This document shows positions 23,593-34,200 of a stretch of 64,000 bases of DNA, piece by piece. Under the pieces are notes generated by a model that had not been told where the DNA came from, did no database searches, and saw only the letters and a program-made list of their open reading frames with translations. Made by a program: the position numbers and the translations under genes. The stretch spans positions 868,001-932,000 of the forward strand of contig SADC01001320.1 of the NCBI GenBank assembly GCA_004194705.1, in the 5' to 3' direction. The stretch is from Ditylenchus dipsaci. Taxonomy: Eukaryota; Nematoda; Chromadorea; Rhabditida; Anguinidae. How positions within the stretch are numbered: position 1 is the first letter of the stretch; every line of letters starts with the position of its first letter.

Positions 23593-24100
23593 CCTATTAG
23601 TCCTACGGTATATGACCATAATAGGAACTGCAGTTAACCATGACATGCCCCACGCCCATTTTTTAAAAAGGTAGCGTTACATCAATGACCACGGGTCTTT
23701 CTGCCGAAACTGCAGTCATTCTCAGAAAGACTGGTAGAATCAGAAACCCCGACAATTTGTTGGACTAGACTGACACATCAATTTGTATAAAAAGTGTGGT
23801 CGGGGTCAGGCTTGAAAGGGTTCCGTCTTATCAGATCCCCACTTTACTCCTATTTTGAAGCGAAAAAATATTTGGGTTGTCAGTGGTATAATCAGGGTAC
23901 GTAATGAAAAATTTCGAAAAAAAAGACACTTGGGTAAAAAAATTTTATTTCATATTATCCATTGCTTATTGCAATTTTAGAGCGAAAAAAAATATTTTGA
24001 CAGTCAAAATTTGACTAAAAAGTTCAAAATGAAAAAGATTTTGGGTGCCGAAAAAGGACAAATCTTTTTAAAAAGACGATCACGAACCCTGGGTATAATC

Positions 24101-24329
24101 GGCTAGGTGAGATTTGTCGAAAACGAAATTTGTCAAAAACGAAACTTGTCAAGACAAAATTTCCTCGCTTGCAAAGTGTTTTAGTGCGTTTTTTACTGGA
24201 TATACATATGACAAGAATTCAAATAGTAAAAGCAAAAAAAAATACTGAAACACTTTGCAAACGAGAAAAATTTGTCTTGACAAGTTTCGTTTTTGACAAA
24301 TTTCGTTTTTGACAAATCTCACCTAGCCG
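24101..24329. repeat. Palindrome with GGCTAGGTGAGATTTGTC ends
   Basis: GGCTAGGTGAGATTTGTC at the left mirrors GACAAATCTCACCTAGCC at the right. The arms of about 80-90 bp include AACGAAACTTGTCAAGAC and AACACTTTGCAAACGAG, with a loop of about 50 bp. It lies 115 bp past the 3' end of the membrane-protein gene. Confidence 0.75.
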
Positions 24330-24443
24330 TATAATCTACACATTTTGGTGGGCCTTTTGTGTTTTAGCCGATTTTATAGTTAGAAGTGTTTTATTATTCA
24401 TTCTATTTACACAAATAATTTACATACATCAACAATAGCAATT

Positions 24444-27400
24444 TTATGGTTGACTGGTCAAAGAATCTTTGCTACTACTGCCCTTTTTGTGTTTTCTAGC
24501 CTTCCAAACAAAATGTCTCTTGTATAACTTCATAACCAACAGTTCTGTAGCTGCCAAAACAGTAGAAAGTAAGACTACCACCACGAAGGCCAAATCCAGC
24601 AGGTTGTCGCACAACGAAGTGTCAACTTCTTCACTGCTGGACTCATCTGGCTCAATACTCTCTTCCTCAGCCATATACTTCACATTCTGAGCCATTTGGA
24701 GGAGGGTAGAATTTTCGGATAAGGTTTCATTAGAGTTTAGAACCAAGAGATTGGAAGCTGAGTACTCAGTGCTGTTAACTATGCTTTCACTAATGTTATC
24801 GTTTGAAATAGGGTTGTTGTCTTCGCCAATCCGTTGGAAGACTAGGAAAGTGGGTGGGCTGGAGGCCACCATTGGATCTAATCGATGACATTTTTCTGCA
24901 AATGGAGCTGGATTTTGAACGAAGGCCTGAAATTTGGGGTTGTAACGGATGATCAATAAGTTCTTTGCGGACTTTAAAAACCTCACTTCTCTGCACTTTT
25001 TTATCATATATCTAACATTTTTTTATAATTTTGTAGCCCCGAATCACTGCTTTCATTTAGTATATAAAGCTCATCTAAATTATCTTAGTAAAGACTTCAT
25101 TTGACTCTTAGCCAGTGTGACGTCATTTTGAAAAGTGAGAAGAAAAATGGGAAAAGTTGGATTATCGTCATTTTTTCGGTTTCAATTTGTAGAATGGTTA
25201 GTATGCAAACCGACTACCATATGACCTTTATCAATACTTCATTGCGGATTACTTTTAACCCATAAGAATCGAAAAAAAAATTAGGGTCGATTTTGAGTTT
25301 TCTGGGTGTTAAAATCAAAATCTGAAAAGAGGGATCCGTAGAGCTCAGAGTAATTAAAATTACACGAAAAAGCGATGTAAAATATTTTCTGTGGATTGAG
25401 ATATAGATGCGTTATAGCGGAAGGATTATTAGAAAGTGGCGGACAATGGAGATGCAGTATGTTATAATTTTTTGTGCCCAACGAGAATGTCAAAACTGAA
25501 TTTTCCACGGAACGGTCTCCCTCGGAACGTGCCCACTATATATAATTTCTAAGAAGTTTTAAGCCATAGGTCTGACACCAATCCTGACTGGGTATTCATG
25601 AAATTATGAAACTTTAAAGTTAAATGCTGACCTCGAATTGGTTGGAGGAATAGAAGAGTAAAACTAGAGTGAGGGCAAGCACCAAGTATTCAGCTGTACT
25701 GGCCAACAATCCAGATACAAATGCCACCTTTTTCTTCGATAACGGCTTGCTAAAAAGGGCTTTTGCATAAATAAATAGATGGATGTGTGTGCACCTGTTA
25801 GGATGTAACTTGGCGTCATTCTCCAAAAAGTTGGTTTGAAACATGGCATAGGTGATTTGACTACAACTGCTTGACAACACACTGAAGCAGCAATAAATTA
25901 TCTTTTGGCGGAATTAGTTGGCTAGCTACGAAATCAGGCATGTGTTTAGTTTAAATAGTACTTTACTCAATCTTAGGGGAAAAAAAAAGACCCCAATTTT
26001 TTTCAACTTGAGCTAATTTTTTGCTTGACTGCAAGTCCCTAGTCCCCCCTGTAAATTGAGTTAAAAAGCGTTTTCGCGCCAGAAATGTGATACGGTAGAC
26101 CGCAAATTATTGGAACTCAAATTATTAAAATAAAGAACATGTGGTCATTTTGAGCCAAAACTGTCATTTTCGCCAGTGCTTTTTGAATTTTGAACACCAA
26201 AAATAAAGATTTTGACGTAAATTTTACAAAAATTCTAAAGATTTTAAGTATCAAATAAAGGACAAACTTCAAAATAAAGGACGAATAAAAGTCTTACGGT
26301 AGACTGATGTTATGCGGTGTTTTCCACGATTTTCGGACACTTTGAACAGTCGTAACTTTTTTCTAGGTTGAATTTCAAAATTCTGTTTTACCAGATTGGC
26401 TCAGCATTTGATGTAGTTTCGTTTGGCATATAATGTCAACAACACGAGTTATGCTTCATCCTCCTGTGATTTAAATCAGATCCATCTGAACGAGCAATTA
26501 GACAGATGGGCTAGACCACAGAGAGGCCGAAAATGGCACTCTCGGTATTGTATAGCAAATCAAACAACATAAAATACTAGGTCGATATGTGAAAAAAAAA
26601 TCGCCCTATGAAAAAAATTATGACTGTATAAGAGTGACCGAAAATCCTGGACCATCCTTTAAATCTAGCGAAATGATTACTTTTCGAAGAATATGTAGCA
26701 AAGGGTCAAGAAGTAGGTGTTCCTTCCACAAATCAGGATCAGCACATTGAGTGCCACTGTTAACATACTCAAAGTACAGTTAACTAGTAAAGGGCCCGAA
26801 TCACGTAGCACTTTCCACAATAACTTGGTCAGCATCTAAATTAGTTCGGTAATAGCAGGAATACAGGCTATCATGATCACCAACCACATGCATAGTCAAA
26901 CAAAGAAGAAGGTAGAGGTTGATGCTAAACCCAGTTTCAGAAAATCTTCCGAAAGAGACTAGGAAAAGTTGTGTGAAGAGCATCAGAAAAGCAAAATTGA
27001 AGAGCATTCTAGACTGGCGAATAGATCTTCCAATGCATGGCCAATAGAAGTGGGGGTTGGTGAGTAGGCGAGCCAATTCTTGCACAAATCCGGCATGGCT
27101 GTCCAACTTAACAAAAATTTCAAAAATAGATCTTTCTAATTTCGACAATAAATAAATCTTATATAGAGTGAGCCATAAATAACGATCCTAAAAAATATTT
27201 TAACATGTGATTTCTGGTAATATGGATATATCCAGGGGCCGTATGCATTGGCAGCTAGGATTGAGGATAGGATTAATCCTATCCTCAAGCCGATCCATAT
27301 GCATTAGGACGGATAGGATTAAGGATAGGATTAATCCTATCTCCAATCCGATCCGTATGCATTGGAACATGGATTGAGGATAGGATTAGTCCTATCCTCA

Positions 27401-30141
27401 ATCCTAGCTGCCAATGCATACGGCCCCAGGCATATATAGCAGATCTATTTGCTAATAGCCAACCATTTTCCCAGCCCTTGTACTTGGCGATCATGGCAGA
27501 TTTTTCAATCGTTGAAATTTAGAAATGACGACTCTATACTAGATTTTATAAGGTGCCGTTTTTTGCCTTGGTCTGTTGTTCTAACTTCTGTTGTTTTTCG
27601 TCCAATTTCGCCTTGCTCTTTTTTTCACCGTTGTTTTTCTAACACTATTTTTGGAATTAAAAAAAGTTTTCGTAGTTAATTATGAGGGTCAAGGTCATGA
27701 TGGTAACTATAATCTCCTAAATCACATTAGTTCTTGCAACAAATAATACAAAGAAAACAACTACAGAAGTGCCAACAATAAAAAGGACAGCCTATTCTAG
27801 TATAGGCTCGAAATAATTGTAAAAATGGCCTTTTCACACAAATATTTTAGGGCGAGCACTAAAATTTTGGGCTTGTGCTCATTTTCTCTCTTCTTTTCAT
27901 GCAAAATTACCGCTTCTCTGAACACCCAACCCACCTCATTTCTACTGGGCACCAGCCCATATTCTGGAGTATTTCCATTAGTTGTTCCATTGATCACATT
28001 GTTCAGCCCCTCAGATACTCTATTGTGTATCAGAGAAACAGTTGAAACCACCTGCTTTTTGCTCTTTAACAGCGTCAATTGTGCTGTGGTGGGATAGAAT
28101 AAGCCACAAAACAGGAAACAGCCTCCAGCTATTATAGTTACCACCAAAAAAGCTAGTTCTAGACCGAGTAAATGGCTAGTATTTTGGGTTGTCAACTGCA
28201 CACATAGGATGGCCAAAGTACCTGAACATTGAATTGGACTAATAGTAGGCAAGATTTAAGAATTTCTAACCAGTTGTAAACACAATTTCCACTAATAAGG
28301 TCAGGTGGATAGGTCTTTTAAGGACCGTAAGCTGGAGTTCAAACACTCTGAAACCAGTCACTAGGCTTTACAACAGAGAATTATAAGAAGAGGGCACCTG
28401 CTAAGCTCGCTCACAATGTTTTCCATACTCACCTCGAAGAGGACAATGGCCAAAGAAAGCTGTAGGCCGATTAGATGTGGATACCTGTAACAAACAGATT
28501 GTGGTCCATGTAATTCGTAGCACAGTTGATCGGTCGCTTTTTAACTATGGATACAGTCAACCGCAGCTATAATGACACCACCATTCAAGTCCGTTCGCGT
28601 CTATGGTTTGACACTATTTTAGGCTGAGACATAATCACCCTTTCGCGAAATGCCAAACAAGAAAAATACTCTAGGATATTTTTCCAAACGAGAAAAACGC
28701 CTCAGGAAATTTTTCCTGACCAGACTTTACCCACTAGCAATATCCAACAAACCTAACTAATTATTAAATGTTGAAAGCTGACCGAAAAAAGGTTCAGTCA
28801 GAATATGGTGAAATATGGCTGAGAAAATTTTTCAGGGCTCTTTATTGGTTTGGTAAATTTTCCTTGTTTGCTACTTCGCCGAAGGGGGAATTTTATTGGA
28901 AAGTTTTGATCCCAAATATCGTAAGGATCCCGATTTTGCCGATCGCTTTTTTCTAATTCTAAAGTGGATTTTCCTTAAGCCAATAAAAGGCCAATAAAAT
29001 TTGTCACAAAAGTTTTGTGTACAAAACCCAAAAGAATTCAAATATACCATGGATGCCAGATGAGGATGAAGCCTAGACAACCACTTAATCCAAATAGAAA
29101 TATACTCTTCCGGCCTTGAACTATCCATCTCTTCTGTTTCACAAAATTCTGTAACAACAATTGGGTGAATAAACTCAAGAAATGGACAAGCAATAAAAGT
29201 TAACTAGAGTGAAGTAAACAGCAGGACTAGCAACCAGGCGAAAACCTATTACATACATTAATATCACGGCCAAATCATTTCCATTGACTGCATATTTTGA
29301 GAGGTATACCTAAAACCTAAAAAAATTAAAATTTTCTCCATTTTTAAAAAACCTATAATAAGGATTCAAAGAACTAAATTCAAAAAAACGTGCTTGTGGC
29401 ATTGTGTTTATTACGCATTTTTTTGATTACTTCTCTCATGCAAGTTATCCCTCATTCTGTATCTAATTTTACTAGCTAAATAATTTTGGTAACTTGTCTA
29501 AGAGAAATAATAAAAAAGTCGGCCGAAAACACAATGCCATAAATGTGATTTTGAATCAAAGAGAATCAAAACGGGCACAATGAGTGTAAGCCCAAGCATT
29601 CTTTCAAGGGCTACACGTTTTTCGCTATATTGAAAAAATTTCTATTAACAACATGTTGAAGCTAACATACAGAGCTTCGAATTGAGCTATTGAAAAGATA
29701 CATCTAATTTAAAAAATTCGCATAAAAATGGATGGGTTTGGACTAAAGTTTACTCAGGTCAACACTTGGGTCGAAACTCATTGTGAACGTGTCTATTCGG
29801 TGACAGCAACCCGCCCACACCGAAAACTCGTCTTTGACTTACATAAATAGTGTAGAAGTGAAATAAGGAATACAGAGCACCTGCAGCTAAACAGGCTACA
29901 AGTGGACTGAGCACTGACTTGCGCAGCATTAGGCTGACCATAGAAGGCACTTTCCATTTGGCAATTTTCTTCATGTTATCCAACTTCTCCAGCCGCTCTA
30001 CCACTACACTCTCTACACCACTAATACTCCTAGAGAAATAAAAAAGCAAATAGTTAGAAAAAACTGGAAGAAATGTTGTGTGCCTACTTTTTGTAGCTTC
30101 CGCCCCCACCATAATTGGGTTGGTCCTGGTAGTAGTGATAA
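24444..30141 (-). CDS. Multi-pass membrane protein, family not recognised
   Basis: Exons, 5' to 3': 30141-30088 (partial; start codon not found), 30029-29843, 29148-29048, 28484-28433, 28331-28271, 28221-27935, 27106-26881, 26756-26681, 25881-25795, 25749-25632 and 24926-24444. Phase agrees at every junction, giving more than 570 residues. A Tyr/Gly-rich start (NYGGGGSYK) precedes a charged segment (VVVERLEKLDNMKKIAK) and about nine to eleven hydrophobic segments, for example LVACLAAGALYSLFHFY, IFLFGLSGCLGFILIW, AFLVVTIIAGGCFLFCG, LLLCLTMHVVVALNVLILIC and LLDLAFVVVVLLSTVLAA. The tail ends in an acidic Ser/Glu run (EEESIEPDESSSEE), then Lys-rich sequence. N-glycosylation-like NGT and NST motifs are present. 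I cannot name the family or function. The consistent splicing argues for a live gene. Confidence 0.78.
27235..27427. repeat. GGATAGGATTAATCC palindrome in an intron
   Basis: GGGGCCGTATGCATTGGCAG at the left mirrors CTGCCAATGCATACGGCCCC at the right. Three inner blocks of AGGATAGGATTARTCCTATC occur. It is nearly perfectly palindromic, about 193 bp, and lies in the intron between 27935 and 27106 of the membrane-protein gene. Confidence 0.85.
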
Positions 30142-31244
30142 CTTCAAAAAATTGCTAGGATTCCATTTGTTGATTTTAGAGTAGTGTGTGTGGGATTGGT
30201 GGGTGGCGAGAAAGCAACTACAGGCACTGATTCACCACACACAAACACACCTTGATATTTTCCCTTTAGCTGGGACAATTCATTTCCTTTTCTTGTTATT
30301 TAGTTGGAAGAGACATAGACACACATGTGGTTATTATTATCTAAGAGATCATCATAACTGTGGGTAGTAGAGTACTACTACTGGTAGTAGATCGATCAGG
30401 CAAAAAAGAAACAAAATTTACTTTTATAAATATCTATTGGAATAAAAACACTTGATACAGAGGGGAAAATGTATCTGCGCACTGCCGTGTCTACTACTCA
30501 ACAAATCTCTATTGTTGATAGTAGAGTAGGAGGCGTATTGCTATTGACTGAGTCTGCGATGTAGACATAATAAATATTTTTTAACCCTGCAACTTTTACA
30601 GAGCTAGCGAAAAAGCAGAGAATTTGTAGAAAAAAACACAAAAACTTTTTGAAACAAGATCTGAATTGGGGTGAGATTTTTGTCCCTTCACTATTTTAGT
30701 ATTATTCTTTATTATTTTTAACTCCCTCTTCGACTCGGGTTGAAATATTTGATGAACTTGCAAAAAAGCTGCTGAAAAAAATTCAAAAAGGCGCAAATTT
30801 AAAAATTTGCACTTTTGGAGGCCAATCGCCCAAATGCTGTCGGAAAATTCAAATTTTTTGAGAATTCTATGTTAACTGTGTTGAAACATAGCGTTTGTGC
30901 ACCTTGGAACAACAGAAATCTAAAATTTTGATTTTCTGATACGTTTTCCATTTCCACGATTTTCGTACTGGCGTGGAAATATGCGTGGAAGTTCCGTGGA
31001 ATATCGTGGAATTCCACGAAGCGCAACCCTAGTAAAAGCGTGAGATATTTACAATAGTCTCTCCCTTTTTTACCAAACAATCGCGAAAAAGTGAAGGAAC
31101 CAAAACAATCCCCAGTATTTTGTTTAGTATAGTCGAGAAAACAGTGTCTCGGATGTTCAACGAAACGAAGAAAGGTCGTAAGGTGGTACTGTGATTGTGA
31201 ACAAGTTCCAACTTTTATTGATCTTTTTACACATTTATCAATAA
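30142..31244. other. Between two minus-strand genes, nothing recognised
   Basis: Should contain the 5' end and promoter of the membrane-protein gene. Repeated TAGTAGAGTACTACTAC-like trinucleotide motifs occur near 30365-30540. No coding exon that I can support. Confidence 0.4.
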
Positions 31245-34200
31245 CTAGACAACATTCCAGCCATCACAATCCGAATATGCTCTATCACAATTCAGCCCAT
31301 TTAGTTTGGTAATCTCAGAGGAACTGAGTGGAGCATGCAGCAGTTTCATGTTAAGGATTATCCTGAAGTGAATGACTGTTGCGTTTGAGCTATTATATCC
31401 AAGTAATTTACCTTTCCTCATCCCCAGACTTCGGAATAACTCCAATTTGTTGTCTGTAGGCAAAGGCCAAAAGTAGTTGCTAAATTTTAATAAGGTTATA
31501 TTGATCAATTTGTTTAATTGTTTGTTTTTCTGTACTAAAAAATACAGTCAAGCCTCGCTATAGTATAGTCGCTATAAGTGATGTTTTTGTGTACTGAGCC
31601 ACTTTTTGTGTTAAATAACTCAAATCTCGACACCTATTTATCTGAAAGTTATGAATAATAGCTTATTTTGAAGAAGAAATATAGTTCTTCAAAATGAAAT
31701 AAGAGACTTTTACAAAAACATAAAAAAAATTTTGAGTCGGACAAACTAAACAAAAATATCTATAAAAGTGTCAGTTCTTAGACCAATTTTAAAAACCTTT
31801 ATATTTTCTGGTAGCTGAGTAGTTCTGCTACAATCTGAAAAAACAGGGCTTGACTTTACTTGACCCCCCCCCCCACGGCTGACCCACTTTTGATGACAAT
31901 TTTGAAAAACCGATTGCATATTCGTGTTTCTCGACCCCGATTTAGGCGCGAATTTACGAATCGTTTCCGGTAAAGTGAAAAAAAATTTTTTTTCAAACCA
32001 CAGGGGGGTATCATGGATTTTAGTCAAAATTTGAAAAATTTGAATTCGCGCCTTTTGAATTTTGAAGGATTAAGGGCTGTACAGTCAAACCTCGATAATC
32101 CGCCACCCCGCTAAACCGCCACCCTCGATAAACCGCCACCTCGATAATCCGCCACCCTCGGATCGGTCCCATGGGGTGGCGGATTATCGAGGTTTGACTG
32201 TATAGGGAGGGGAAGGGAATAAAAGGGGGCCACTAATGACTCAGGGCTCACTAACAAGAAGATGTTGAACATAGTTTTGAATACTGGGGCCTACCGCATA
32301 AATAAACTCTGGTATGCATACATTTTTTATCCATCCAGAGTCACTTTCGAGTGATTTGCGTCTAAGGTATGTGGGTGTGCGCATCTCAACCCTAAGCAAC
32401 CAAGCCCCCTGCGCCCCGAAGGGAGCGCAGGGAGCTTGGTTGGCTAGAGATGCGCGCACTCACTTACCTTAGACATGATTCCGAGAAGTACTCTTGATCA
32501 CAAAATGCATATAGAGGCTCTTTTTGCCACGGCTCAGTTAAAAAACATGGTAAGACAGCCAGAATATACCAATATATGTTTTTTCTAACGTTCTGCCATA
32601 AAAGTGGCCCCTTTCGTTCCCTTCCCTCCCTATACAGCCCTTAATCCCTTCAAAATTCAAAAGGCGCGAATTTAAATCTTTCAAATTTTGACTAAAATCC
32701 ATGGGCTCTAGGTAAATTCGCCGACAGTAAATTCGCCGACAGTAAATTCGCCGACACAAATTCGCCGACAGGTAAATTCGCCGACAAGTAAATTCGCCGA
32801 CAGGTAAATTCGCCGACAGGTAAATTCGCCGACAGGTATATTCGCCGACAACTCTAATTTTGCGGGAATTTAAATTTTTCAGTCTGAACCAACCAAACCA
32901 AGTGGTCGTCCACTTGGAGCAATTGTTTTTTTACGTTTTTCATTTTCCAAAACCTGTTTTCTGGATTAATTCGTGTATTCTGAAGATGGTTTGACAGTGG
33001 TAAAATGCCGTTTTCTCGAGTATTTTTTTAGTTATGCGCAATAATTGATTTCACCAAAATCAATTATTGCCCAATACTCAGAAAATACCCAAGAAAACGG
33101 CATTTTACTATCATCAAATCATCTTCAGCATGTCCGAGCTAGTCCAGAAAACAGGTTTTAGAACCCGAAAACGTGAAAAAATTTTGATCCAAGTGAACGA
33201 CCACTTGGTTTTAATGGTCTAATATGCAACTCGGGTACTGCCAACTGAGTACTACCATTAAGATACCGCTACTTTGAAACTACATTCTACCACCACCCAA
33301 GTACCACTCCCTAAGCACTTCCACCTGAGTACCGATACCACTTTCTTGGTACTACCACCTCCATACACCTGGATACCCCACGGGATACGAAATCACTCCA
33401 AAACTGTGGTTCCTGTAGGTTTTGAAATCTTTTCTATATTTCAACCTCAGTTCTACTATATAATCCATCTACCAACTAAACGGTTTGATAATAGCAAAAT
33501 GCCGTTTTGTCGGGTATTTTTTGAGTATTGGGCAATAATTGGTTTTCGTGAAACCAATTATTGCCCGAAACTGAAAAAAATACTCTAGAAAACAGTATTT
33601 TACCACTGTCAAACCATCTTTAAAATACACGAATTAGTCCAGAAAACCGGTTTCGGAAAATGAAAAACGTAAAAAAACAATTGCTCCAAGTGGACAACCT
33701 TGGTTTGGTTGGTTCAGACTGAAAAATTTAAATTCCCGCAAAATTAGAGTTGTCGGCGAATATACCTGTCGGCGAATTTACCTGTCGGCGAATTTACTTG
33801 TCGGCGAATTTACCTGTCGGCGAATTCGTGTCGGCGAATTTACTGTCGGCGAATTTACTGTCGGCGAATTTACCGTTTCCCAAATCCATGATACCCCCCT
33901 GTGGTTTGAAAAAAAATTTTTTTTCACTTTACCGGAAACGATTGGTAAATTCGCGCCTAAATCGGGGTCGAGAAACACGAATATGCAATCGGTTTTTCAA
34001 AATTGTCATCAAAAGTGGGTCAGCCGTGGGGGGGGGGGGGGGGGTCAAGTAAAGTGTTACCAAAAACAGTTTGCGAAAATTCACAAAAATTATGAACTTA
34101 TGGGCTTGTACACAAATGAAAATCATTAGAATTTTCATTTGATTATTCATTTGTGTACAAGCCTATAACTTCAAAAAAAATTTGAATTTTTACAAACTGT

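Noticed and set aside
27285..27494. Peptide with RIGDRINPILNPIR-type repeats
   Set aside because: Lies in the intronic GGATAGGATTAATCC palindrome.
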